Part shown: positions 54,125-62,951 of the stretch, in pieces
How the letters are laid out: the number at the start of each line of letters is the position of its first letter
Numbering within the stretch: the first letter of the stretch is position 1
NCBI RefSeq assembly: GCF_016907715.1
Contig: NZ_JAFBCM010000001.1
Coordinates: 6,386,001 to 6,450,000, forward strand
Direction: 5' to 3'
DNA: 64,000 nt
From: Tenggerimyces flavus
Lineage (GTDB): Bacteria; Actinomycetota; Actinomycetes; Propionibacteriales; Actinopolymorphaceae
Notes under the pieces: generated by a model
Seen by the model: the letters and a program-made list of their open reading frames with translations, nothing else
Database searches by the model: none
What the model was told of the DNA's origin: nothing
Position numbers and translations under genes: made by a program

Positions 54125-55013
54125 ACGCGCTGACTGCCTTGGCGTAGCGCTTCGGCTCTTCGAGATGGATGAAGTGGCCGGACTGCTCGAAGACCTCGAG
54201 GTGCCCGCGCGGAGCTCGGCGGAACGCGTCGAGTACGGGCTCGTTCGCGATCGGGTCGTGCGCGCCGGCGAGGAGGAGCGCGGGCTGCGTGAGTTGGTCG
54301 AGGTCGGCCAGGTACGAGCGGTAGAGCATGGGGTCCTCGGTGAGCAGCTGCGCATGGCGTTGGCCTCGTGCTCGGGCGTCCGGATCGAGTTGCGGGAGCC
54401 GGTCCATCAGGGCGGTCGTGGTGTCGTGCAGGTAGATGGACTCGAGTCCGGCGAGGAGTTGGCGCTTCTCCTGCCACATCGCGGTGGTGCGTGACAACTC
54501 GCCGGCGAGGAGCTCGCGGATCCGTTCGGCGTCGGCCTGGCGGTCGCGGCCGTCGAGGAGCGGGAGCGCGCGGGCGAGCTGAGCGCGAGTGGAGTTGACG
54601 AAGTCCCACTCGGGATTCTCGAAGATCGCCGCGCTGACCCGGTTCGGATGCTGGAGCGCGTACCGGAGGGCGTAGCGGCCGCCGATGGAGTGGCCGAGGA
54701 CGGTCCACTCATCGATGCCGAGCTCAAGCCGGAGCGCCTCGAAGTCGGCTACGAGGTCGTCGACCGTAAGCGAGACGTCGTCCGGAAGCGCGTCGGAGTA
54801 GAGAGCGCCACGCTGATCGACACCGATCACCCGCAGCTCACGTGCGAGCAGATCGCCGACGCACGCCATGAAGTCCGCACACCCCTGCCCCGGCCCGCCA
54901 TGAACGAACAACACAGGTGGTCCGTCGACGGGACCCCGCTCATCCACGCGCAACGTGGTGTAGGGCACGCGAACAAACCGCCCACCCGCCGATGGCAGCG
55001 CTGCACCCGTCAT
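54099..55013 (-). CDS. Alpha/beta hydrolase, proline-iminopeptidase-like
   Basis: 304 residues from ATG 55013. Oxyanion HGGPGQG, nucleophile Ser in VLGHSIGGRYALRY, acid in LLAGAHDPIANEP, His in QSGHFIHLEEP. The family covers peptidases, haloalkane dehalogenases and esterases; HGGPGQG favours a prolyl-peptidase-like member. A longer upstream frame is not used because the family N-terminus begins about here. Confidence 0.88.
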   Translation of the reverse strand: MTGAALPSAGGRFVRVPYTTLRVDERGPVDGPPVLFVHGGPGQGCADFMACVGDLLARELRVIGVDQRGALYSDALPDDVSLTVDDLVADFEALRLELGIDEWTVLGHSIGGRYALRYALQHPNRVSAAIFENPEWDFVNSTRAQLARALPLLDGRDRQADAERIRELLAGELSRTTAMWQEKRQLLAGLESIYLHDTTTALMDRLPQLDPDARARGQRHAQLLTEDPMLYRSYLADLDQLTQPALLLAGAHDPIANEPVLDAFRRAPRGHLEVFEQSGHFIHLEEPKRYAKAVSAFMTALHPA

Positions 55014-55376
55014 GCCCCGAACCCTACGGCCGCCACATCGCCGAGGGATCGTGGAGGAGGGCGGCGCGCCGGCTCGATGGAGGTGACGAGAGCGAGCGGG
55101 TGGGTGAAGATGCGTCGCCGCGACCGGTGCGCGCAGCGGTGGTGCTGCCTCGCGCGCGGTGGTGCCGTCGCAGCGTAGGTGCTGCTGTGCGGGCGACGGC
55201 TCGGGTTGCGTGACCTCGCGGCAGGCGCGATCGGCGTAAGGCGGCGGCTGATGCGCTGCGAGGTGGGTCGCGGGCTGCGGGGTCGGGCCGCGTCGTGCGC
55301 GTGCGGTCACCGACCGCGCGGTAGCACACTCCTTGCCGACTGTTGCGGGCGGCACGCCAGCGCGACGCACCTCTTC
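55014..55376. other. 363-base gap, no gene seen
   Basis: Between the hydrolase start and the YbaK-like stop. Open frames on both strands are Arg/Ala-rich shadows without a ribosome site or family pattern. No strong hairpin or repeat noticed. Confidence 0.6.
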
Positions 55377-55868
55377 CTAGGAAAGGGCGGGCGCTGCGGC
55401 GACGGAGGCTACTTTGCCGCCGGTCATGCGTTCCAGCTCGGCCAGCGTGCTCGAGAACATGGTGAAGTGGTCGCCCCCACCTGCCCAGACCACTGGGAAC
55501 TTGGCGAGCGTATCGTCGAGCACCGTCTGCACCGGGTGGGGGTGGCCGATCGGGGCGCAGCCGCCGACTTCCTGGCCGGTCGCGGAGAGGACTTGCTCGG
55601 GCGTGGCTCGGCGCACCTTGCGTACTCCGATCAACGCTGCGACGAGCTTGGTGTCCACCCGGTGGGCGCCGCTGGCGACGACGAGCAGTGGCGATTCGTC
55701 GGCCATGAAGATCAGGCTGTTCGCGATCGCCCCGACCTCACAGCCCAGCGCCGAGGCGGCGGCTGCCGCGGTCGGGATGGGCGAGTCGAGCTTGACGAGC
55801 TGCCCCTTCGCGCCGTGCGACTCCAACGCCGCGAGGACTCTGTTCACTGCTTCCACTGCCACCGTCAC
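55377..55868 (-). CDS. YbaK/EbsC-like aminoacyl-tRNA editing-domain protein
   Basis: 163 residues from a GTG at 55868 (start uncertain, no good ribosome site). KLDSPIPTAAAAASALGCEV, SLIFMADESPLLVVASGAHR, RRATPEQVLSATGQEVGGCA, then PIGHP are typical of the freestanding YbaK family, which hydrolyses mischarged tRNA-Pro. In this branch the substrate is often unproven. Confidence 0.87.
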   Translation of the reverse strand: MTVAVEAVNRVLAALESHGAKGQLVKLDSPIPTAAAAASALGCEVGAIANSLIFMADESPLLVVASGAHRVDTKLVAALIGVRKVRRATPEQVLSATGQEVGGCAPIGHPHPVQTVLDDTLAKFPVVWAGGGDHFTMFSSTLAELERMTGGKVASVAAAPALS

Positions 55869-55959
55869 GACCGTGACGATATCCGCGTCACCGTCCGCAC
55901 CGCAGCTGGATATCCCGGGGGACGCATCGGGACTAGCCGGACATCTCGGTGGCCGGCAC

Positions 55960-55975
55960 GGGCAAACGCTTGCCC
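55960..55975. promoter_or_regulatory. LacI-type operator upstream of the first heparinase-like gene
   Basis: GGGCAAACGCTTGCCC, a near-perfect palindrome with the central CG and GCAA/TTGC arms of LacI/GalR-family sites. It is 50 bases before the GTG of the heparinase-like gene. The regulator is not in the window. Confidence 0.65.
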
Positions 55976-56025
55976 ATACCAAAACGAGTAAGGGACCCTA
56001 CCGAATCAACGACGGAGGGAACCCC

Positions 56026-59000
56026 GTGAGCGACCTCGGACGCGCGAGCACGAAAACGGCCTCGACGTTCTACACCGCCGAGAAGGTCGCCGCCGCGCGG
56101 CGCAACATCGCCGACTTCGACTGGGCACAGCAAGTCCGCGACGACGCGCGAGCCGCCGCCGACCCGTACGTGGCCAAGGGCGACGAGTGGCTCTGGAACC
56201 TCGTCACCACCCAGAAGCTCCCCCGCAGCTACGCCGTCAACCAGGCGCTCGGCTCCCCCATCACCGGCCGCGACATCTACCAGTACGGCAACTATCCCTG
56301 GCGCGCCGACCCGCTCACCGCACCGTGGAAAATCGTCGACCCGTCCAGCGATTACGTCTTCCCCACCAACGACTTCCCCGCGTACTACACGAGCGGCATC
56401 GACGACCAAGGCAGGTTCGACCCGGCCCGAGCCGACCGCACCAAGCTCGTCAACCAGCTCTACCCCGACCGCGGCCCCACCTGGGGCGTCGACGACGGCT
56501 ACGGCTGGGTCGACGACGCCGGCAAGAAGTGGACGTTCGTCGCCTACTACAACCACTGGCACACCTGGTTCGGCGACGTCGCCCGCGACACCGCCAAGGC
56601 CGCCGTCCACCTCACGCTCCGCGCGCTGCGGGACGCGTACGTGTATACCGGCGACCTGAAGTACGCGCACGCAGGCCTGGTCATCCTCGACCGCGTCGCC
56701 GACGTCTACCCGAGCATGGACACCAGCGCCTACAGGTCCAGCCAGGGTTTCCTCAACTCCGACGGCGGATCCGGCCGCGGCAGGATCGTCGGCTGCATCT
56801 GGGAGACCGGCCTCGCCCGCGAGTTGGTGAGCGTGTACGACGCGTTCTTCCCCGCCGTCGCGACCACCGACCAGGCCAACGTCGTGCCATTCCTCAACGG
56901 CAAGGCCAGCCAGTACGGCCAGCCGCCCAAGGCCGACGTCGAGGCGATCAAGCAGAACATCGAGACCAACCTGATCCGCCAGATCTTCCCCGCCATCGAG
57001 AGACACCAGATCGCCGGCAACTTCGGCTCCCACCAAGCCACCCTCGCGATGGCCGCCGTCGTACTCGACTCCCCCACCGAGTCCAACCCGTGGATCGACT
57101 GGATCTTCAAGGCAGGCGGACGAGTCACCACTCCCGAGCTGCATATCACCGGCGGCAACATGCACGCCCAGCTCGTCGGCGACGTCGACCGCGACGGCTT
57201 CGGCAACGAGGCCGCGCCCGGCTACAACCTCGGTTGGATCACCGCGATCCAGGCCGCCGCCGACGCGCTCAGCGGGTACGACCGCTACCCGACCGCCGAC
57301 CTGTACGAGCACCCGAAGTACGCGAAGATGTTCGAAGGCCGTGCCATCCTCACGATGGTCAACCGCTTCCAGCCCTCCATCGGCGACAGCGGCTCCACCG
57401 GCCGCCCGATCCTCACCGGCCTGCCGCAGCAGTTCACCGCCGACTTCGAGCGGTACGGCAACCCCGTCTACGCGCAGATGGCCTACCTCACCAACAACAA
57501 CTCCCTCGACGGCTTGTACGGCAGCATCTTCTCCACCGACGTCGAAGGCACGCTCGAGCGGATGCGTCAGGTCGTCGAAAGCGACGGCCCGCTCGCACTT
57601 CCGACCGTGAACCTCAGCGGGTACGGTCTCGCGTCGCTCCGCCAGGGAACGGGCGACGCGATGCGCGCGGCCTGGGCGTACTACGGCCGAACGGCGGGCC
57701 ACGGCCACGGCGACGCGCTCAACCTCGGCCTGTACGGGTTCCGCACCGACCTGATGCCCGACCTCGGCTACCCCGAGTTCGCCGACAACAACGCGCGCAG
57801 GTTCGAGTGGAACGCCAACACGATCGCGCACAACAGCGTCACGGTCGACAACAAGCGCCAGAGCAACCACTGGGTCGGCCAACCACACGCGTTCGCGAAC
57901 ACTCCACAGGTCAAGCTGTTCGACCTGTCCGCGCCCAAGGTCTACCCACAGACCAGCAGGTACCGACGCGTCACCGCAACCGTCACGATCGACGACGCGA
58001 ACTGGTACGCGGTCGACGTCTTCCGCGTCACCGGCGGCACGCACCACCACCTGTCGTTCCACGCCGCCGAAGGCCCCGTCACCACGACCGGTCTCGACCT
58101 CGCCGCGCAACCCACCGGCACGTACGCCGGCCCCGACATCCTCCCGCCGGCCGACAACGCGCTGCCGCGACCGAACGCGTCTGGGTTCGACTGGCTGTCC
58201 AACGTGTCGAGGGCCAACCCCGAAGGCCCGTTCACCGCCGACTGGAAGATCAAGGACACCTGGAACGTCCACGATCCCGACCTCGACCTGCACCTCCGGC
58301 TGAACGTCCTCAGCCCGATCGACGACGTGGCGCTGTGCGACGGGATCCCGCCACGCAACAAGCCGGGCAACCCGCCGAGCCTGCGCTACCTGATCGCGCA
58401 CCGGCAGGGCCTGCAGCTCACCAGTCAGTTCGTCTCGGTGATCGAGCCGTACGTGGGCCAGCCGACGATCCGTGCGGTGACCGAGGTGCCCGTCGTCAGT
58501 GCGGGCGGCGAGGACTTCAGCGAGCACGACACGGTCGCGGTGAAGGTCGAGCTGACGAACGGGCGTACCGACTACGTGGTGAGCTCGCTGCGCACCGACG
58601 TGCTGTTCACCGTCGACGGGCGCTTTCCGTTCCAGGGCGGCTTCGGCGTGTACTCGTTGCGGAACAGCCGCCCGGTGTACGCGATGGGTCACGACGCGGC
58701 TCGCGTCGGTGAGCCTGGCATCCGCCGCGGCCCCGCCGCGCTCACCGGAAAGGTGCACGCGTTCACGAGAGAGCTCTCCGCCGACAACAGCGTGACACTG
58801 ACTCTCGACTCTGCGTTAAACGACCCGTCGACGCTGATTGGTCACTATCTGTACGTCGCCAATGACGGAGAACGAAACGCTGTTTACCGCATCGCGGGAA
58901 TTGGCCAGATCTCCGGCAATCAATGCGAGTTCAAGGTCGGTAACACGACGACAATTCGCGGTTACGTCAATCCCGACGACTTCGACCTCGGCTATCGCTA

Positions 59001-59058
59001 CGACGTCGCGGTCGGCGCCAACGCGCGCATCCCGCTGACCCGCGAGTGGATGGGTTGA
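56026..59058 (+). CDS. Heparinase II/III-family protein, copy 1
   Basis: 1010 residues from GTG 56026 (GGAGGG six bases ahead). An N-terminal alpha-toroid half (KVAAARRNIADFDWAQQVRD; RSYAVNQALGSPITG; YYNHWHTWFGDV) is followed by the catalytic-domain motifs WAYYGRTAGHGHGDALNL (about 548-565) and EWNANTIAHNSVTVD (about 593-607), then beta-sandwich domains to the end. Likely a uronic-acid polysaccharide lyase or a relative. No signal peptide is visible, unlike copy 3, so it may be cytoplasmic or use another start. The first of three tandem paralogs. Confidence 0.88.
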   Translation: MSDLGRASTKTASTFYTAEKVAAARRNIADFDWAQQVRDDARAAADPYVAKGDEWLWNLVTTQKLPRSYAVNQALGSPITGRDIYQYGNYPWRADPLTAPWKIVDPSSDYVFPTNDFPAYYTSGIDDQGRFDPARADRTKLVNQLYPDRGPTWGVDDGYGWVDDAGKKWTFVAYYNHWHTWFGDVARDTAKAAVHLTLRALRDAYVYTGDLKYAHAGLVILDRVADVYPSMDTSAYRSSQGFLNSDGGSGRGRIVGCIWETGLARELVSVYDAFFPAVATTDQANVVPFLNGKASQYGQPPKADVEAIKQNIETNLIRQIFPAIERHQIAGNFGSHQATLAMAAVVLDSPTESNPWIDWIFKAGGRVTTPELHITGGNMHAQLVGDVDRDGFGNEAAPGYNLGWITAIQAAADALSGYDRYPTADLYEHPKYAKMFEGRAILTMVNRFQPSIGDSGSTGRPILTGLPQQFTADFERYGNPVYAQMAYLTNNNSLDGLYGSIFSTDVEGTLERMRQVVESDGPLALPTVNLSGYGLASLRQGTGDAMRAAWAYYGRTAGHGHGDALNLGLYGFRTDLMPDLGYPEFADNNARRFEWNANTIAHNSVTVDNKRQSNHWVGQPHAFANTPQVKLFDLSAPKVYPQTSRYRRVTATVTIDDANWYAVDVFRVTGGTHHHLSFHAAEGPVTTTGLDLAAQPTGTYAGPDILPPADNALPRPNASGFDWLSNVSRANPEGPFTADWKIKDTWNVHDPDLDLHLRLNVLSPIDDVALCDGIPPRNKPGNPPSLRYLIAHRQGLQLTSQFVSVIEPYVGQPTIRAVTEVPVVSAGGEDFSEHDTVAVKVELTNGRTDYVVSSLRTDVLFTVDGRFPFQGGFGVYSLRNSRPVYAMGHDAARVGEPGIRRGPAALTGKVHAFTRELSADNSVTLTLDSALNDPSTLIGHYLYVANDGERNAVYRIAGIGQISGNQCEFKVGNTTTIRGYVNPDDFDLGYRYDVAVGANARIPLTREWMG

Positions 59059-59106
59059 TCACGTCCAGTCAGGTGATCCTCGCGCTCAGTCAGAACATGA
59101 CAGCGA

Positions 59107-59160
59107 GCGAGTAATCGGTTACTCGCATTTCGCTCAAATCACCGAACAATAGTTGTTCGG
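59107..59160. repeat. Two short hairpins in the gap between heparinase-like copies 1 and 2
   Basis: GCGAGTAA-TCGG-TTACTCGC (59107-59126) and CCGAACAA-TAG-TTGTTCGG (59142-59160), both with perfect 8-bp stems, in a stretch poorer in GC than its surroundings. They may end transcription of copy 1 or bind a regulator of copy 2. No T-tract follows. Confidence 0.65.
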
Positions 59161-59274
59161 CTACGGAGCGAGTTAAATGACCAGAACTGGATATCCCATC
59201 TTGCGCCGTTAGTCCGTTTCAGGGGAACCTCCCGAAATCCGCGTTCGCACAATTGCGCGAGAGGGCTTCCCCTA

Positions 59275-62200
59275 ATGACCGCTTTGCTGGGTGTACCGCC
59301 GCGTGGCGTGGCGGCATACGCGACGAAGACGGCCCCCACCCTCTATACCCCGGAGAGGGTCGCCGCGGCACGTCGAAACATCGCCGACTTCGCCTGGGCG
59401 CGCAAGCTGCGCGACGACGCGGTCGCCGCGGCCGACCCGTACGTCGCCAAGGGCGACGACTGGCTGTGGAAGCTGATCTCCGGCCAGCGGGTCCCCCGCA
59501 GCTACGCGGTCAACCAGGCGCTCGGCTCCCCGATCACCGGCCGGAACATCTACAAGTACGGCAACTACCCCTGGACGGCCAACCCGGTCAGCAAGCCGTG
59601 GAAGATCGTGGACCCGTCCAGCGACTACGTCTTCCCCACGAACGACTTCGCGGCGTTCCACGCCAGCGGACTCGACGCCAAGGGACTGTTCGATCCCGCC
59701 AAGGCCAACCGCAGCCTGCTCGTCAACAAGCTCTACCCGGAGAAGGGCGCCAAGTGGGGCGTCGACGACGGCACCGGTTGGGTCGACGCGAACGGCAAGC
59801 GCTGGACGTTCGTCGCGTACTACAACCACTGGCACAACTGGTTCGGCGACGTGACCAGGGACACCGCCCGCGGCGCGATCCACCGCACCATTCGATCGCT
59901 TCGCGACGCGTTTCTCTATACGGGACTGACGAAATACGCCCACGCCGGCTTGATCATGCTGGACCGAGTCGCGGACGTCTATCCCGGCATGGACATCAGC
60001 GTCTACAAGGCGCCGACGTACCTGAACTCCGAAGGCGGAACCGAGCGCGGAAAGGTCCTCGGGTGCATCTGGGAGCCCTTTCTCGTCACGGATCTGATGA
60101 GCGCGTACGACGCGTTCTTCCCCGCGATCGCGACGAAAGACGTGGCGAACGTAGTGTCGTTCCTGCACGCCAAGGCGCAGAAGCACGGTCTGCCCTCGAA
60201 GGCCTCGATCGACGCGATCAAGCAGAACATCGAGGGCAACCTGATCCGTACGGTCTTCCCCGCCGTCAAGGCGCACCGCATCGCTGGCAACTTCGGCATG
60301 TACCAAGCAGCGCTGGCGACCGCGGCAGTCGTGCTCGACTCGCCGACCGAGTCCAAGCAGTGGATCGACTGGATCTTCCAAGCGGGCGGGCGAGTTGGCG
60401 ATCCCACGTTGCGCATCTCCGGCGGCAACCTCGAGGCGACGCTCGTCGACCAGCTCGACCGCGACGGCTTCGGTGACGAGGCGGCGCCGCAGTACAACCT
60501 CGGCTGGATCACCGCGCTGAGCGGCGTTGCCGACGCGCTCGCCGGCTACAAGCGCTATCCGACGGCGGACCTGTTCAAGCATCCCAAGTACGCGAAGATG
60601 ATCGCCGCTCGTCCGGCGCTCACCATGCTGAACAAGTACCTGCCGTCGATCGGCGACAGCGGATCGACCGGCAAGGCGATAGCGATGGCGACGTCGCAGC
60701 AGCTGGTGGCGGACTTCGAGCGGTACGGCAACCCGGTGTTCGCGCAGCTCGCGTATCAGCTCAACCACCAGCGACTGGAGAGCCTGTACGGCAGCATCTT
60801 CTCCAAGGACGTCGCGGGAACGCGAAGCAAGATCGCCGATGTGCTGGCGGCGAAGGGCCCGCTCGCGCTGCCGAGCATGAACCTCACTGGGTACGGGTTC
60901 ACCGCCCTGCGCACCGGCACCGGCGGAAACATGCGCAGCGTCTGGTCGTACTACGGTCGCAACGCCGGCTCGCACGGCCACGGCGACGCCCTCAGCATCG
61001 GCATGTACGGCACTGGCATCGATCTCATGCCGGACCTCGGCTATCCCGAGTTCGCCGACAACAACGCCCGCCGGTTCGAGTGGAACGCCAACACGATCTC
61101 GCACAACACCGTGACGGTCGACCGGAAGCGCCAGTCGTCGCACTGGGTCGGGCAGCCGCTCGGCTACGCCGTACGCAACGCGGTCCAGGTGTTCGACGTC
61201 GCCGCGCCGAAGGTCTACTCGCAGACGAGCACGTACCGCCGGACGACCGCGATGATCGCGATCGACGCCAAGAACTCCTACGTCTTCGACGTGTTCCGCG
61301 TCGTCGGTGGGACCGATCACCACTTCTCGTTCCACACCGCCGAGGGTCCGGTGACGACGAGCGGGCTCTCGCTGTCTTCCCAGGGCGGCGGGTCGTACGC
61401 CGGCATCAACGTATCGCCGCCGTCCGACAACGCCGCGCCGCGCAGCGGGGCGAGTGGCTTCGACTGGCTCGTGAACGTGTCGCGCTGCTCGGCGCCGGCG
61501 AGCCAGTTCAGCGTCGACTGGAAGGTCAAGGACACATACAACGTTCATCCGGTCGACCCGAATCTCCATGTACGGTTGACGATGCTCGGCCCGATCGACG
61601 ACGTGGCGCTGTGCGACGGAATCCCGCCGCGGAACAAGCCAGGCAACCCCGACAAGCTCCGGTACGTGATCGCACACCGGCGAGGTACCAAGCTGGCAAG
61701 CAAGTTCGTGTCGGTCATCGAGCCGTACGTCGGCGCCCGGCTGATCAAGAAGCTGACCGCGGTCTCGATCAAGCCGGCAACGGGAACGCTCGCCGCGCAT
61801 GAGTCGGCGGCCGTCAAGGTAGAGTTGACGAACGGCCGCGTGGACTACATCGTCTCGTCGACGCGGACGAACGTGCCGCTGCTGATCGACAACCTGTTCA
61901 CGTTCCGCGGCAGCTTCGGCGTGTACCAGCTGAAGGGTGGCAAGGCGGTCTACGCGTTCAGCCACGACGCGACACAGTGCGGGCCGAACACGGCGATGAG
62001 AGGCCTGCACGCGGTCGGCGGCACGATCAAGGGCTTCACCGGGAACCTGTCGGCGCAGAACTCGCTGACGGTGACCTTGAGCGGCGCCTGCCCCACGCCG
62101 TCGACGCTGGTGGGGTCGTACGTGTACGCGCAGACCGATGGGGTGCGGAACGCGGTGTACGCAATCAAGGGCGCCAAGCTGCTCGACGCGAAGACACTGT

Positions 62201-62331
62201 GGCTGGACATCGGGGACGCGACGCCGATCCGCGGCTACAAGGACGCTGACGAGCCCTCGCTGGGGTTCCGCTTCGATCCGGTGATCGGGAAGTCCGTGCG
62301 GATCCCGCTGACCCGCCAGTGGAGTGCCTGA
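59275..62331 (+). CDS. Heparinase II/III-family protein, copy 2
   Basis: 1018 residues. It aligns with copy 1 throughout (RVAAARRNIADFAWARKLRD; RSYAVNQALGSPITGRNIYK; YYNHWHNWFGDV; SYYGRNAGSHGHGDALSIGM; EWNANTISHNTVTVD). The N-terminal MTALLGVPPRGVAAYATKTA contains a short hydrophobic run that could be the remains of an export signal whose basic part is missing. The ribosome site is weak (GAGAGGG, 11 bases upstream). Same family and likely substrate class as copy 1. Confidence 0.88.
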   Translation: MTALLGVPPRGVAAYATKTAPTLYTPERVAAARRNIADFAWARKLRDDAVAAADPYVAKGDDWLWKLISGQRVPRSYAVNQALGSPITGRNIYKYGNYPWTANPVSKPWKIVDPSSDYVFPTNDFAAFHASGLDAKGLFDPAKANRSLLVNKLYPEKGAKWGVDDGTGWVDANGKRWTFVAYYNHWHNWFGDVTRDTARGAIHRTIRSLRDAFLYTGLTKYAHAGLIMLDRVADVYPGMDISVYKAPTYLNSEGGTERGKVLGCIWEPFLVTDLMSAYDAFFPAIATKDVANVVSFLHAKAQKHGLPSKASIDAIKQNIEGNLIRTVFPAVKAHRIAGNFGMYQAALATAAVVLDSPTESKQWIDWIFQAGGRVGDPTLRISGGNLEATLVDQLDRDGFGDEAAPQYNLGWITALSGVADALAGYKRYPTADLFKHPKYAKMIAARPALTMLNKYLPSIGDSGSTGKAIAMATSQQLVADFERYGNPVFAQLAYQLNHQRLESLYGSIFSKDVAGTRSKIADVLAAKGPLALPSMNLTGYGFTALRTGTGGNMRSVWSYYGRNAGSHGHGDALSIGMYGTGIDLMPDLGYPEFADNNARRFEWNANTISHNTVTVDRKRQSSHWVGQPLGYAVRNAVQVFDVAAPKVYSQTSTYRRTTAMIAIDAKNSYVFDVFRVVGGTDHHFSFHTAEGPVTTSGLSLSSQGGGSYAGINVSPPSDNAAPRSGASGFDWLVNVSRCSAPASQFSVDWKVKDTYNVHPVDPNLHVRLTMLGPIDDVALCDGIPPRNKPGNPDKLRYVIAHRRGTKLASKFVSVIEPYVGARLIKKLTAVSIKPATGTLAAHESAAVKVELTNGRVDYIVSSTRTNVPLLIDNLFTFRGSFGVYQLKGGKAVYAFSHDATQCGPNTAMRGLHAVGGTIKGFTGNLSAQNSLTVTLSGACPTPSTLVGSYVYAQTDGVRNAVYAIKGAKLLDAKTLWLDIGDATPIRGYKDADEPSLGFRFDPVIGKSVRIPLTRQWSA

Positions 62332-62340
62332 CCCACGCCG

Positions 62341-62399
62341 GTTTGGATGAAGGGCACCTTCATCCAAACCTATTGGATGAAGGTGCCCTTCATCCAAAC
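62341..62399. repeat. Paired-hairpin element, GGATGAAGG type
   Basis: Hairpin 1 is TTGGATGAAGG with CCTTCATCCAA, loop GCA. After ACCTA, hairpin 2 has the same arms, loop TGC. The whole is an inverted repeat. It starts ten bases after the copy 2 stop. Same element type as at 26969-27024; hairpin 2 is identical to 26383-26407. Confidence 0.93.
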
Positions 62400-62951
62400 A
62401 GTGGGAGGGTGGCGAAGGGGATGGGGTGCGGCGAGAGCTGGCGCGAGCTGGACAGCGGGGAGTGATGTCGCCAAGGAGCTGGCGGGGAGTCGATCAGGCG
62501 CCACGTCGATCTCGTCCATGCGCCCTTCTGGTCGCGGCAGAGCTAGTCAAGGGCCGCAAAGCGGTCGCGAAGCGACGCCGCCCATCTGCGAAGCCGCCGC
62601 GGCGCCCTTTACTCGCTCCGCCGCGACCGGACACTGGCGGACGAGAATGACGAGGCGGAGCACCACTCCCCGGAGAGCCGCCGACGAACCCGCGAGCCGG
62701 ACAGCTCGATCGCGCCAAGACAGCTCGTCGGGAAGCGGCGGCAGCTGAGCGACGGGGAGGGATGTCGGCAGGTGGTGGGGACGTGCAGCCGACGCGCACT
62801 GGTCCTGGTGGAGTGATGTCGTCAGGTGGGGGTCAGCGGGCGCTGGTGGGTGTCCCTGCGGATGGCGGGCGACGGCAGCGGGCGGCAGCTGCTCGTGGTG
62901 GAGTGAGGTCGAGATGGAGCTCCCACTCCCCGAGAGCGCGGGGCGGATAGC
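62400..62951. other. Gene-free region with degenerate GTGGAGTGATGTCG repeats
   Basis: No credible gene. Four related stretches occur: GGGGAGTGATGTCGCCA (about 62457), GGGGAGGGATGTCGGCAGG (about 62755), GTGGAGTGATGTCGTCAGG (about 62809) and GTGGAGTGAGGTCGAG (about 62897). The last three lie at intervals of roughly 55-90 bases, two of them after GCGGCAGCTG. The GTCAAGGGC element copy 2 is also here. Confidence 0.6.
62528..62630. repeat. Long imperfect inverted-repeat element (GTCAAGGGC type), copy 2
   Basis: Outer arms CTGGTCGCGGC and GCCGCGACCGG pair at 10 of 11 positions. The core AGTCAAGGGCCGC, AAA, GCGGTCGCGAAGCGACG is the same as copy 1 read on the minus strand, except for the three middle bases. 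The right inner arm CGGCGCCCTTTACTCGC also matches. About 180 bases from a paired hairpin. Confidence 0.8.

Noticed and set aside
55933-58758. 941-codon open frame on the minus strand
   Set aside because: Antisense shadow of heparinase-like copy 1, with low-complexity composition and no domain.
59272-62397. 1041-codon open frame on the minus strand
   Set aside because: Antisense shadow of heparinase-like copy 2. It is rich in Arg, Val and His without family patterns, caused by high-GC third positions.
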